A DNA stretch of 64,000 nt, from NCBI GenBank assembly GCA_964235485.1, contig CAXSAZ010000011.1, positions 1-64,000 of the forward strand, read 5' to 3'. The translations under genes were made by a program, and so were the position numbers. Origin of the DNA: CAHJXG01 sp964235485 (GTDB lineage Bacteria; Pseudomonadota; Alphaproteobacteria; Acetobacterales; Acetobacteraceae). Below are positions 25,629-34,861 of the stretch, one piece after another. The notes below the pieces were generated by a model. The model did not search any database. It had not been told where the DNA came from and saw only the letters and a program-made list of their open reading frames with translations. The first letter of the stretch is position 1. Every line of letters begins with the position of its first letter.

Positions 25629-26858
25629 TCAGGCCGATGACGCCGGCAGGTGCGCCAGGCGCGGCACCGGCGAGCCGAAGATGATCAGGACTTGAACGAA
25701 AAAACCAAGCGCCGCCAGCAGCAGGCACATCTCCGACCCGTACGCCTCGCCAACCACCGCCGCGAGCGCGGCGCCGACTGGCCGGGCACCGTAAGCCAGG
25801 ATGGTCAGAGCCGACACCCGACCGAGCAGCCCTGCCGGGGTCACGGTTTGCCGCAGCGTCGTCGTGCTGACCGCCCACACCACTGGACCCGCCCCCAACA
25901 GGAAGAACGCTAGCCCAGCGATCACGGGCGAGGGCAGCGGGATCGTCAGCGCCATCAGAAGCGACGCCGCCAGGCCGCACAGCGGCCCGATGCCAACGAC
26001 TGTTCCGAACGGCAAAGCGGCGACGATCCGCGACGCCAGCAGCGCACCTACGACCAGGCCGACGCCATAGGAAGCGAGCGTCAACCCGACCCCGAACGCC
26101 TCAAGGCCGAGGTGGTGAACGGCGTAGGGCACATAGGCCGCCTGCAGGACGAAGAAGGCCAGGTTGAACACCACCTGCGTCGTGAACACCGGCCGCAGCA
26201 AGGGGTGATGGAAGACAAAGGCCGCGCCTTCGCGCACCTCGACGAGCGGATGGCGTGGCAGCGGCTTGAGCCGAGCCGGCTCGCGTACGCCGGAGAGCAG
26301 GACCACGGCCAGAAGCGATAAGCCGGTTGCCGTCCCGAACGCCCAGTTGGCGCCGATCCACCCAACCAGCACCCCGCCTAGCGCCGGGCCAGCAACGAAC
26401 GCCGTCGTCCGGGCGAGTTCAATGCGGCCGTTGGCTGCGGGCAATGCTTCCCATGGCACGAGCGAGGGGACCAAGGCCGGCGTAGCCACGCTGTAGGTCA
26501 CGGTGCCCGCTGCACCGATGAATCCCAACAGTGCGAGCAAAGGCAAGGTAAGCAGGCCGAGACCCCCCAGGACGAGGATGAGGGCCAGGGACGCCGCGCG
26601 CAGCGCCTCCGCGGCGGCCAGCAGCCGAAGGCGTGATGTGCGGTCGGCCAGCAGGCCCGCCGGGATGGACAGCAAGAGGAACGGCAAGGTCTGCGCAGCC
26701 TGCAACAGCCCGGTCCCGCCTGTTCCCATGCCGAACACAAGAACTGCGACCAGCGATGCCGCGGACAGGGCAATCTGTTCCGCCGATTGCGCGGCAAGGC
26801 TGGACCATGCCAAGCGTAGGAACGCGGGCGCGAAGGTGGATTGGGTGTTCTGCGGCAT
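25629..26858 (-). CDS. MFS transporter (MFS_3/enterobactin-exporter-like)
   Basis: 409 residues with about twelve membrane helices. SIPAGLLADRTSRLRLL is the conserved loop 2-3, and VPSLVPWEALPAANGRIELARTTAFVAGPALGG is typical of the MFS_3 group that includes EntS-like exporters. Substrate unknown. It stands alone, convergent with the helicase gene, and the 397 bp on its 5' side are noticeably richer in A/T than the rest of the window, which could mark acquired DNA. GGAG lies six bases before the ATG. Confidence 0.87.
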   Translation of the reverse strand: MPQNTQSTFAPAFLRLAWSSLAAQSAEQIALSAASLVAVLVFGMGTGGTGLLQAAQTLPFLLLSIPAGLLADRTSRLRLLAAAEALRAASLALILVLGGLGLLTLPLLALLGFIGAAGTVTYSVATPALVPSLVPWEALPAANGRIELARTTAFVAGPALGGVLVGWIGANWAFGTATGLSLLAVVLLSGVREPARLKPLPRHPLVEVREGAAFVFHHPLLRPVFTTQVVFNLAFFVLQAAYVPYAVHHLGLEAFGVGLTLASYGVGLVVGALLASRIVAALPFGTVVGIGPLCGLAASLLMALTIPLPSPVIAGLAFFLLGAGPVVWAVSTTTLRQTVTPAGLLGRVSALTILAYGARPVGAALAAVVGEAYGSEMCLLLAALGFFVQVLIIFGSPVPRLAHLPASSA

Positions 26859-27255
26859 GGGTGGCTCCGGTCAAAGAAGAGGCACCCCGACCGTGGCAGG
26901 GATAACCGGACCGACCACCCCGTTTCTTGCTCCCGTATTCAGGCAATGGGATGCCGTGCTGCTTGGGGACTGATTGTCTCGGAGTTGAAAAACCCAGGTC
27001 AGAATCAAGCGAGTAGAAAGCTATACTCTGAGCATTCGAAAGCTTTGCCAAGAGTGGCAGAAAACACACGGGTATACGGCAATCCATATCATGCGGATGG
27101 CCTACGGAGAAAATTGTTCTGCATTTTACTTATAACCAAGCGTTTTTCAACAGCCCCAAAGCCCAGCCCGCCACGCCCGCTCTGTCCATCAACTCAAAAG
27201 CCGATTATGGCAAACGGGACACCTTGATTCCCGTGCGGGAAAACGGACAAGCTCG
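26859..27255. other. AT-rich gap without a recognisable gene
   Basis: Nearly 400 bases between the MFS gene and the antiporter, both on the minus strand. Base composition falls clearly below the surroundings from about 26960 to 27150 (for example AGTAGAAAGCTATACTC, TTGTTCTGCATTTTACTT). No frame has a ribosome site and plausible coding use. It probably contains the promoter of the MFS gene and the 3' end of nothing identifiable; a decayed insertion is possible. Confidence 0.4.
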
Positions 27256-29064
27256 TCAGCCTCCTCGTCCCGCCGTCCTCCGGTCTCCCGACACCCCAGC
27301 CTGCCGCTCCTTCTGGTCCGCCTCGAACAGCCCGGACAACTCGTCAGCCGCTTGCTTGGCACCCTGGATCAACTGCCGCTCGTCGTCATAAAAAGCGTGG
27401 CTCTCGATCAGGCTCTTCTCGTCATGGTCGCGGAAGAACGTCACGGCGCGCCGGGCCTCGTCCGGCGCCACCCCGAGGTCTTCCAACGCCATCTCGCTCA
27501 ACCGAAGGCTGGAGTGAAAGGTTTCACGCACCAGGCGGTTCACGCCGCGGTCCATCAGCAGGTGGGCGTGCCGCCGGTTGCGGGCGCGGGCGAGCACGCG
27601 CAGGTGGGGAAAGGTGCGCCGGGCGACCTCGACCACCCGGAGCGTCTGCTCCATGTCGTCCAGCGCCACCACCAGCAGGCGGGCGTGCTCGGCGCCGGCG
27701 GCGCGCAGCAGGTCGGGACGCGACGGGTTGCCGTAATAAACCTTGGAGCCAAAACGGCGGATCACCTCGACCTGCTCCGAGTCCTGCTCCAGCGCGGTGA
27801 AGGCGATGCCGCGCATGTGCAGGATGCGCCCGACGATCTGGCCGACCCGGCCGAAGCCGCAGATGATGACCGGCGCGCCGTCGTCCTGGATCGCGTCATA
27901 GGCGGGCTTCGCCGCCTTCTGCAGCCGGGACACGACGAAGCGTTCGGACACCGCGAACAGCAAGGGCGTTGCGGCCATGGACAGCGCGATGGCCAGCGTC
28001 GCCCGGTCAAACGCCGCCTGCGTCAGCGCCCCGGCCGTGACGGCGGCGGAGAACAGCACGAAGCTGAACTCGCTGCCCTGCGGCAAGGCCAGCGCGAAGC
28101 GCAGCGCGGTCCGGTTCGATTGCCCGCCCAAGCGCCCCACACCGAACGCCGCCGCCACCTTCACGGCCATCACCCCGGGCACCATCATCGCAAACAACCC
28201 AGGCTCCTCCACCGCAAGGGCCAGGTTCGCGGACATGCCGACGGACAGGAAGAAGAAGCCGAGCAGCAGGCCCTCGAACGGCTCCACGTCGGCCTGCACC
28301 TCGTGCCGATACTCGCTGTCGGACAGCAGCACGCCGCCGATGAACGCGCCGAGCGAGGCGGACAGCCCGGCCGCACTCGCCAGCGCCGCCGACCCAGCGA
28401 CGACGAACAGCGCCAGCGCCGTGAACACCTCCGGCGTGCGCGCGCCGCCGATGGCGCGGAACGCGGGCCGGATCAGGAAACGCCCGCCGGCCAGGATGAT
28501 GGCGATGGCGCCGACGGCGCGGGCCAGTTCCAGCCACGGCACATGGTCGGGCGCAGCGGTCCCGCCCGCGAACAGCGGGACGGCGGCGACCAGCGGAATG
28601 AAGGCGAGGTCCTGGAACAGCAGCACCGCAAACGTGTCCCGGCCCGAGGGCGTGCCGAGCAGGTCGCGCTCGGCCAGCATCGGCAAGACGATGGCGGTGG
28701 AGGACAAGGCGATGCCCGCGCCGATGACCACCGCCGCCGGCCATGGCAGGCCCGTCCAATGCGCGGCGGCCGCCAGCACCGCGGCGGTGACGACCACTTG
28801 CACGGGTCCTAGGACGAACACCGCGCGCCGCATCACCCACAGCCGCTGCGGCCGGACCTCCAGGCCGATCAGGAACAGCAGCATGACGACGCCGAGTTCC
28901 GACACGCCGGCGATCTCATCGACATCGGTAATGAGGCGCAAACCGGACGGCCCGATCAGCGCGCCGCCCGCGAGGTATCCCAGCACGCTGCCGAAGCCCA
29001 GCCGGCGCGACAGCGGCACCAGGAGAACCGCCGTTGCCAGCAGGATGGCGATGGTGAGGAGCAT
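27256..29064 (-). CDS. Monovalent cation:proton antiporter-2 (CPA2, KefB/YbaL-like)
   Basis: 602 residues from the ATG at 29064. An N-terminal transport domain of about 12 helices (GSVLGYLAGGALIGPSGL, ELGVVMLLFLIGLEVRPQRL, ALSSTAIVLPML, FAVLLFQDLAFIPL) is followed from about residue 398 by a TrkA-N/RCK nucleotide-binding domain (VIICGFGRVGQIVGRIL). It likely exchanges K+ or Na+ for H+ and is gated by a nucleotide or thiol ligand. KefC's glutathione-responsive details cannot be read. A second antiporter of the same family lies 785 bp away on the other strand, with pncA between. Confidence 0.9.
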   Translation of the reverse strand: MLLTIAILLATAVLLVPLSRRLGFGSVLGYLAGGALIGPSGLRLITDVDEIAGVSELGVVMLLFLIGLEVRPQRLWVMRRAVFVLGPVQVVVTAAVLAAAAHWTGLPWPAAVVIGAGIALSSTAIVLPMLAERDLLGTPSGRDTFAVLLFQDLAFIPLVAAVPLFAGGTAAPDHVPWLELARAVGAIAIILAGGRFLIRPAFRAIGGARTPEVFTALALFVVAGSAALASAAGLSASLGAFIGGVLLSDSEYRHEVQADVEPFEGLLLGFFFLSVGMSANLALAVEEPGLFAMMVPGVMAVKVAAAFGVGRLGGQSNRTALRFALALPQGSEFSFVLFSAAVTAGALTQAAFDRATLAIALSMAATPLLFAVSERFVVSRLQKAAKPAYDAIQDDGAPVIICGFGRVGQIVGRILHMRGIAFTALEQDSEQVEVIRRFGSKVYYGNPSRPDLLRAAGAEHARLLVVALDDMEQTLRVVEVARRTFPHLRVLARARNRRHAHLLMDRGVNRLVRETFHSSLRLSEMALEDLGVAPDEARRAVTFFRDHDEKSLIESHAFYDDERQLIQGAKQAADELSGLFEADQKERQAGVSGDRRTAGRGG

Positions 29065-29128
29065 GGTCGGTCTGATCCCTGATGAAGCCCGCGGCGCGGC
29101 GCCGCGGGGAGCCGGCCTATGACGCCGC

Positions 29129-29764
29129 CTACGCCCGCGCTTCCAGGGCGCCGCTGCCGATGCGCCCCACGCCCGCCTCGCCCATGGCCCGCCAAGCGTT
29201 GTCCAGCGATCCCCCCATGTCGATGGCCCGGCACGCATCCTCGATCACATAAGCCTCGAACCCGGCCGCCGCGGCGTCCATCGCGCTCCAAGCCACGCAG
29301 AAGTCCGTGGCCAGCCCCGCGAGGAACAGCCGGCGCAGGCCGCGCTCCCGCAGGTAGCCGGCGAGGCCTGTGGGTGTGCGCCGGTCCGCTTCGGTGAAGG
29401 CGGAATAGCTGTCCACCCCGGCGCGGAACCCCTTGCGCACGACCAGCTCCGCCCGCGGCAGGTCCAGGCCGGGCGCGAACCCGGCGCCGTCGCTGCCCTG
29501 CACGCAGTGGGTGGGCCACAGCACCTGCCGCCCGTATGGCAGCTCGATCTGCTCGAACGGCGCCCGGCCGGGATGGTTGGCGGCGAAGGACACGTGGTCC
29601 GCCGGGTGCCAATCCTGCGTCAGCAGCACGTGAGGGAACAGCGTGCCCAGCCGGTTGATGGACGCCACCACGGCGTCGCCGCCGGGCACCGCCAGCGGCC
29701 CGCCGGGCAGGAAATCCCGCTGCACGTCCACCACGAGCAGCACGTCACCGGGCAACAAGCGCAT
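29129..29764 (-). CDS. pncA: Nicotinamidase / pyrazinamidase
   Basis: 211 residues of the isochorismatase-like hydrolase fold. The catalytic triad is visible: Asp13 in LLVVDVQRDF, Lys in LVVRKGFRAG and Cys in ATDFCVAWSA. The metal site is represented by DWHPADHVSFA, where Asp and the two His residues bind the ion. It deamidates nicotinamide to nicotinate for NAD salvage. The start ATG at 29764 has a GGAGG stretch upstream. Flanked by two CPA2 antiporters. Confidence 0.94.
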   Translation of the reverse strand: MRLLPGDVLLVVDVQRDFLPGGPLAVPGGDAVVASINRLGTLFPHVLLTQDWHPADHVSFAANHPGRAPFEQIELPYGRQVLWPTHCVQGSDGAGFAPGLDLPRAELVVRKGFRAGVDSYSAFTEADRRTPTGLAGYLRERGLRRLFLAGLATDFCVAWSAMDAAAAGFEAYVIEDACRAIDMGGSLDNAWRAMGEAGVGRIGSGALEARA

Positions 29765-29848
29765 GTTCGGAAGCCTCCTTGTGCCGGCCCGGTCGTTTTA
29801 CGCCGCGGCCCGGCCGAATCTTCCCTAAGCTACCGCAAGGAGGCGGGC

Positions 29849-31711
29849 ATGGCAGGGGGAGAGGCAGTGCATTTTAGCGGCCCGATGCGGGAAGCGTTGG
29901 TAATCCTGGGGGCTGCCGCCGTGGTGATCCCGCTGTTCCACCGCATACGCATCAGCACGGTGCTCGGCTTCATGCTGGTGGGGCTGTTGCTGGGGCCGTC
30001 CGGCCTGGGGGCGCTGGCCGGCCAGGCGCCATGGTTGTCAGCCGTGACGATGTATGACCGGGAGCGAATCGCGGCGGTGTCCGAACTGGGCGTGGTGCTG
30101 CTGCTGTTCATGATCGGGCTTGAGCTGTCGTTCGAGCGCATCGTGACCATGCGGCGCCTGGTGTTCGGGCTGGGCGCCCTGCAGGTGTCCGCCTGCGCGC
30201 TGCTGGTGGGCGGTTGCGCGGCGCTGCTCGGCGTGGCGCCGCCGGGTGCGGCGGTGATCGGCTTGGCGCTCGCCATGTCGTCCACCGCGGTGGTCGTGCA
30301 GGTGCTGGCCGATGAGCGGCGGGTCACCGGGCTGGTCGGCCGGGCCAGCTTCGCCGTGCTGCTGTTCCAGGACTTGGCCGTGGTGCCGGTGCTGTTCACC
30401 TTGGGCGTGCTGGGCCGGGACGGCGCCGGGGGGTGGGGCGCCTTTGCGCTGGCGGTGGGGCAGGCGCTGGCGGCGGTGGTCGGCTTGGTGGGGCTGGGCC
30501 GGCTGGCGCTGCGCCCGCTGTTCCGCGGCGTGGCCCGCACCCGCAGCCCGGAGCTGTTCATGGCCGCCTGCCTGCTGGTGGTGCTGGGGACCGGGCTGGC
30601 CGCCGCGGCGGCGGGCTTGTCGATGGCGCTGGGCGCGCTGATCGCCGGGCTGCTGCTCGCGGAAACCGAGTACCGCCGGCAGATCGAGGTGACGGTGGAG
30701 CCGTTCAAAGGGCTGCTGGTGGGGGTGTTCCTGATTTCGGTCGGGCTTGCGGTCGATCTCGGCCGCGTGGCGGCGCAGCCCGTCGCGGTGCTGGGGGCGG
30801 CGGTGGGCCTCGTGGCGCTCAAGGCCGGCGTGATCGCGGCGCTGGGCCGCGCCGTGGGGCTGCGCTGGTCGGTGGGGGTGCCGACCGGGTTGCTGCTGGG
30901 GCCGGGGGGCGAGTTCAGCTTCGTGATCCTGGGCCTGGGCGCCGGCACGGGGCTGATCGGCGCGGATTTGGCGGGCTTCGCTTTTATCGTGGCAGCGCTG
31001 ACCATGGCGACGATCCCCCTGCTGTCCCGGCTCGGGGCGCGCTTCGCAGCGCCCCGTGCGGCGCCGGTCGATCCCGGCCTGCTGCCGCCGGACATGGAGG
31101 GCGACGCGCCGCAAGTGATCCTGGCCGGGTTCGGCCGGGTGGGGCGCACCGTCGCGGCGCTGCTGGACGCCCATCGCATCCCGTATGTCGCGCTGGACAG
31201 CGACGCCGCCCGGGTGGGCGCGGGCCGCCGGGACGGCCGCCGCGTGTACTACGGCGACGTGATGCAGCCCGAACTGCTGCGCCGCGTCGGCCTGGGCGCC
31301 GCCCGCGCGCTGGTGGTGACGGTGGACGACCGGGTGCGCGCGGACGCGGTGGTGCGCGTCGCCCGGGCCGAGCGGCCGGACCTGCTTATCGTGGTGCGGG
31401 CGCGGGACGGGCGGCACGCGGCGCAGCTTTATGCCCTGGGCGCGTCGGACGCGGTGCCGGAAACCATCGAGGCCAGCTTGCAACTGGCGGAGGCCGTGCT
31501 GGTCGATCTCGGAATCCCCATGGGGCCGGTCCTGGTCTCGATCCACGAGAAGCGGGCGGAGTTCCAGGCGGAGATCAAAGCCGCCGTGCCCGGCGCTCCC
31601 GTGCGTGCGCTGGGGCAGACGCGGCTGCGGCGCAACTCCGGCCCCGCCCCCGGGTTAACCGCGCATCCAAAAACGGAGACCCGCCATGCCGCATCAGAAA
31701 ACCAAGTCTGA
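29849..31711 (+). CDS. Monovalent cation:proton antiporter-2 (CPA2) with TrkA-N domain
   Basis: 620 residues from the ATG at 29849, which has AAGGAGG ideally placed. The transport domain shows STVLGFMLVGLLLGPSGLG, ELGVVLLLFMIGLELSFERI, AMSSTAVVVQVLADE and FAVLLFQDLAVVPVLF; the RCK domain starts near residue 422 (VILAGFGRVGRTVAALL). Compared with its neighbour at 27256 it has a longer first loop and ELSFE in place of EVRPQ, so it is a paralogue rather than a recent duplicate. Predicted K+/H+ or Na+/H+ exchange. Its 3' end overlaps the next small gene. Confidence 0.9.
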   Translation: MAGGEAVHFSGPMREALVILGAAAVVIPLFHRIRISTVLGFMLVGLLLGPSGLGALAGQAPWLSAVTMYDRERIAAVSELGVVLLLFMIGLELSFERIVTMRRLVFGLGALQVSACALLVGGCAALLGVAPPGAAVIGLALAMSSTAVVVQVLADERRVTGLVGRASFAVLLFQDLAVVPVLFTLGVLGRDGAGGWGAFALAVGQALAAVVGLVGLGRLALRPLFRGVARTRSPELFMAACLLVVLGTGLAAAAAGLSMALGALIAGLLLAETEYRRQIEVTVEPFKGLLVGVFLISVGLAVDLGRVAAQPVAVLGAAVGLVALKAGVIAALGRAVGLRWSVGVPTGLLLGPGGEFSFVILGLGAGTGLIGADLAGFAFIVAALTMATIPLLSRLGARFAAPRAAPVDPGLLPPDMEGDAPQVILAGFGRVGRTVAALLDAHRIPYVALDSDAARVGAGRRDGRRVYYGDVMQPELLRRVGLGAARALVVTVDDRVRADAVVRVARAERPDLLIVVRARDGRHAAQLYALGASDAVPETIEASLQLAEAVLVDLGIPMGPVLVSIHEKRAEFQAEIKAAVPGAPVRALGQTRLRRNSGPAPGLTAHPKTETRHAASENQV

Positions 31712-32006
31712 CAACGACACCAGCACCGCACGCTCCGCCAAGGCGCAGAAGGCGGACGAGGTGCAGGCCGCTGGCAGCGCCAAGGCCGACGCCGGCCACC
31801 CCGTGGTAAACGAGGGCGGCAAGGCACCGTCGCCCAAGGCCGCCAAGGGCGCGCCGATGCCCGCCACGTCCCGCGCGGCGGCGGACGGCACGCCGGAGGA
31901 GGGCACCAGCTCCGCCACTGCCGGCAAGGCGGAAAAGGAAGCCGCCCACCGCAAGGCGGAGCTGACACAGGAGCAGCACGGCCGCGGCCACCGCAAGTCG
32001 GAGTAG
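31686..32006 (+). CDS. Small Lys/Ala-rich hydrophilic protein
   Basis: 106 residues starting 26 bp before the end of the antiporter gene in another frame, with CGGAG before the ATG. The sequence is low in complexity and highly charged (TARSAKAQKADEVQAAGSAK, KAEKEAAHRKAELTQEQHG), with no hydrophobic core, signal or cysteine; it is predicted to be disordered or a loose helix. Such proteins are often stress-related or nucleic-acid-binding, but no function can be assigned. The overlap suggests coupled translation with the antiporter. Confidence 0.65.
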   Translation: MPHQKTKSDNDTSTARSAKAQKADEVQAAGSAKADAGHPVVNEGGKAPSPKAAKGAPMPATSRAAADGTPEEGTSSATAGKAEKEAAHRKAELTQEQHGRGHRKSE

Positions 32007-32034
32007 CGCGGGCGGGGCGAAGCCGGGGCGCACC

Positions 32035-33240
32035 GTGGACGTGGACGGCTTCGACCTTGCGCAACTGACGCCCGGCTTCCTGGCGGACCCTTACCCGACC
32101 TACCGGGCGTTGCGGGAGCGGGCGCCGGTCAAGCGGATGCCGGACGGCAGCCTGTTCCTGACCCGGCACACCGACCTGTCGCGGGCGTACCGGGACACCC
32201 AATCCTTCAGCAGCGACAAGGCGGTCGAGTTCCGGCCGAAGTTCGGCGACACGCCGCTCTACGCGCACCACACGACAAGCCTCGTGTTCAACGACCCACC
32301 TCGGCACAGCCGGGTGCGTCGGTTGATCGCCGGCGCCCTGACGCCCCGCGCCATCGCCGGCATGGAGGCCGGGCTGGTGGCCATCGTGGATCGCCTGCTG
32401 GACAGGCTGGCGGCGCGGGGGAGGGGGGACCTGATCGCCGATTTCGCGGCGGCCATCCCCATCGAGGTCATCGGCAACCTGCTCGGCGTGCCCACGGCCG
32501 AGCGAGAACCGTTGCGGGGATGGTCGCTGGCGATCCTGGGCGCGCTGGAGCCGGTGGTGACGGCGGAGGCCGCGGCGCGTGGCAACCAGGCAGTGACTGA
32601 GTTCCTGGCCTACCTGCAAACGCTGGCCGCCGACCGCCGCGCCCGGCCGGGCGACCCCGAGCGGGACGTGCTGACCCGGCTGTTGCAGCCGGACGCCGCC
32701 GGCGAGCGGCTGACGGAAGCGGAACTGCTGCACAACTGCATCTTCCTGCTGAACGCCGGGCACGAGACGACCACCAACCTGATCGGCAACGGCCTGGTCG
32801 CGCTGGCGCAGCACCCGGCGGAGCGGGCGCGGCTGCTGGCCGATCCCGGCCTCCTGCGCAGCGCCGTGGAGGAGGTGCTGCGCTTCGAGAGCAGCAACCA
32901 ATTGGGCAACCGGATCACAACCGTGCCGGTCGAGATCGGCGGCGTGGCTTGCTCGGCCGGCACCCCGGTCACGCTCTGCATCGGCGCCGCCAACCGCGAT
33001 TCGGAGGTTTTCGCCGATCCGGACCGCTTCGACATCGGCCGTTCGCCGAACCGCCATCTGGCCTTTGCCGCCGGCATCCACCAATGCGTCGGCATGAGCC
33101 TGGCCCGGCTGGAAGGCGCCGTGGCCATTGGCCGCTTCGTGGGGCGCTTCCCGCGCTACGCCCTGGCCGGGCCGCCGGTGCGCGGGATGCGGGTGCGGTT
33201 CCGCGGATTCGCTTCTGTTCCCGCCACCCTGAACGGGTAG
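32035..33240 (+). CDS. Cytochrome P450
   Basis: 401 residues. The I-helix oxygen-activation motif AGHETT lies near residue 241, the K-helix ExxR as EEVLR near 280, and the haem-ligand loop FAAGIHQCVG with Cys near 352. The N-terminus lacks a membrane anchor, as expected for soluble bacterial class I P450s that need a ferredoxin partner; none is adjacent, although fpr at 14106 could supply electrons. The start is GTG and no strong ribosome site is visible. Substrate unknown. Followed after 23 bp by a solute-binding protein gene. Confidence 0.92.
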   Translation: MDVDGFDLAQLTPGFLADPYPTYRALRERAPVKRMPDGSLFLTRHTDLSRAYRDTQSFSSDKAVEFRPKFGDTPLYAHHTTSLVFNDPPRHSRVRRLIAGALTPRAIAGMEAGLVAIVDRLLDRLAARGRGDLIADFAAAIPIEVIGNLLGVPTAEREPLRGWSLAILGALEPVVTAEAAARGNQAVTEFLAYLQTLAADRRARPGDPERDVLTRLLQPDAAGERLTEAELLHNCIFLLNAGHETTTNLIGNGLVALAQHPAERARLLADPGLLRSAVEEVLRFESSNQLGNRITTVPVEIGGVACSAGTPVTLCIGAANRDSEVFADPDRFDIGRSPNRHLAFAAGIHQCVGMSLARLEGAVAIGRFVGRFPRYALAGPPVRGMRVRFRGFASVPATLNG

Positions 33241-33263
33241 GATACCGGCATGGGGGCGTGTCG

Positions 33264-34454
33264 ATGAGTGCACAAGGCGTTGGGCGTCGGGCCGTCCTGG
33301 CGGGCGCGGCGATGCTGGCTGGGCCGGCGCGGGCGCAGGCGGCCCCGGTCCGCATCGGCGTGCTGACGGACGAGGCCGGGCCGTATGCCAGCAGCGGCGG
33401 CGCCGGGTCGGTGGCGGCGGCGCGCATGGCGGTGCAGGACTTCGGGGCCACCGTGCTGGGCCGCCCGGTCGAGGTGATCCGCGCCGACACCCAAAACAAG
33501 CCGGACGTCGCCGGCAGCATCGCCCGCGAATGGTATGACGGCGGCGTGGACGCCATCACCGACCTTCCCGTCACCCCGGTCGCCGCGGCGGTGCAGCAGG
33601 TGGCGCGGGAGAAGGGGCGCACGGTGCTGATCACCGCAGCCGCCGTCACCGAGTTCACCTCCAAGACCTGCGCGCCCGTGAGCAGCCATTGGGCGGACGA
33701 CACCCACGCTTTGGCGGTCGGCACCGCCAAGGTGCTGACGGAGGGCGGGGGCAAGACCTGGTATTTCATCACCGTCAACTTCAGCTTCGGCGAGACGCTG
33801 CAGGCCGAGGCGGCCCGGGTGATCGAGGCGGGCGGCGGCAAGGTGATGGGCGGCACCAAGTTCCCGATCGGGAACACCGACTTCTCCTCCCAGCTCGTCC
33901 AGGCCCAGACCTCCGGCGCGGAGGTGATCGGGCTGGCGAGCGTGGGCGGCGACCAAGTGAACCTGTTGAAGCAGGCCGCCGAGTTCGGGATGCAGACCGG
34001 CGGGCCGCAAACCCTGGCCGGGTTCCTGGTTTACTTGACCGACATCCACGCGCTGGGGCTGGACGTGGCGCAGGGCCTGCGCTTCCCGACCAGCTTCTAC
34101 TGGGACCAGAACCCGGCGTCGCGCACCTTCGGCCAGCGGTTCATGGCGGAGCGCCGGGCGATGCCGACGCAGAACCAGGCCAACGTGTATGCGGCGACCA
34201 CGCACTTCCTGCGCGCGATGGCGCAGGCCGGCACGCAGGACGCGCTGGCGGTTGGCCGGGCGATGCGCGCCTTGCCGGTCGCTTACTTCGGCGCGGACAC
34301 CACGATGCGGGCGGACGGGCGGGTGCTGCATGACCTGACGCTGTATCGCGTCAAGGCGCCCGGGGAGAGCAAGGCTGCTTGGGACTACTTGACCCCGGTG
34401 GGGCGCGTTGCGGCGGGGCAGGCGTTCCTGGCGATCAACCCGGCCTGCGACTAG
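33264..34454 (+). CDS. ABC transporter substrate-binding protein, branched-chain amino acid type (orphan)
   Basis: 396 residues. A Tat-like signal (GRRAVLAGAAMLAGPARAQA) leads into a periplasmic-binding type I fold of the LivJ/LivK group (VRIGVLTDEAGPYASSGG, VEVIRADTQNKPDVAGSIAR). These proteins bind amino acids, amides or aromatic compounds in the periplasm. No permease or ATPase gene is next to it, so it must work with a transporter encoded elsewhere. Position behind a P450 hints at a small hydrophobic or aromatic ligand, which is inference. Confidence 0.87.
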   Translation: MSAQGVGRRAVLAGAAMLAGPARAQAAPVRIGVLTDEAGPYASSGGAGSVAAARMAVQDFGATVLGRPVEVIRADTQNKPDVAGSIAREWYDGGVDAITDLPVTPVAAAVQQVAREKGRTVLITAAAVTEFTSKTCAPVSSHWADDTHALAVGTAKVLTEGGGKTWYFITVNFSFGETLQAEAARVIEAGGGKVMGGTKFPIGNTDFSSQLVQAQTSGAEVIGLASVGGDQVNLLKQAAEFGMQTGGPQTLAGFLVYLTDIHALGLDVAQGLRFPTSFYWDQNPASRTFGQRFMAERRAMPTQNQANVYAATTHFLRAMAQAGTQDALAVGRAMRALPVAYFGADTTMRADGRVLHDLTLYRVKAPGESKAAWDYLTPVGRVAAGQAFLAINPACD

Positions 34455-34479
34455 ATCAGCGACCCTGCTCGGCGGCAGA

Positions 34480-34767
34480 TCAGTCCTGCGGCGACAGCAC
34501 AGGGTTGGGTGTGTCCGTGCGCGATCCCTTGCGCGATATCATCACGCGATGAAGCATCTCGCTGGCCCAATGGCGGACATAGCCCAGATGCCGCTCCCCG
34601 GCCGCGTCGGTGAATTCCTCCGCATCTTCGGTCGTGTTGGCGACGAAGCAAAGCATACTGGCTACTTCCTCCAGGGATTGCTGCGGCAACTGCGCGATCA
34701 ACGCTGCAACCGACATTTCCAGGACGAGAAGGCGGGCTTCGGCTGAGGAAAAATCCTGGGCATCCAT
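34480..34767 (-). CDS. Small protein of unknown function
   Basis: 95 residues from the ATG at 34767 (an in-frame ATG at 34833 would add 22 poorly coding residues). It is acidic to neutral and largely helical: SAEARLLVLEMSVAALIAQL, SLEEVASMLCFVANTTEDAE and HLGYVRHWASEMLHRVM. No signal peptide or membrane helix. I do not recognise the family. It is convergent with the solute-binding protein gene, 25 bp apart. Confidence 0.5.
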   Translation of the reverse strand: MDAQDFSSAEARLLVLEMSVAALIAQLPQQSLEEVASMLCFVANTTEDAEEFTDAAGERHLGYVRHWASEMLHRVMISRKGSRTDTPNPVLSPQD

Positions 34768-34861
34768 CGATGAGGGGCACCTTCGGTTCGAGTCGTGCGG
34801 ACGCGCCAGCCAAGGGCATGACTCCTGGATCATCGCCGCTGCCCCTCAATTATCATGCGGG

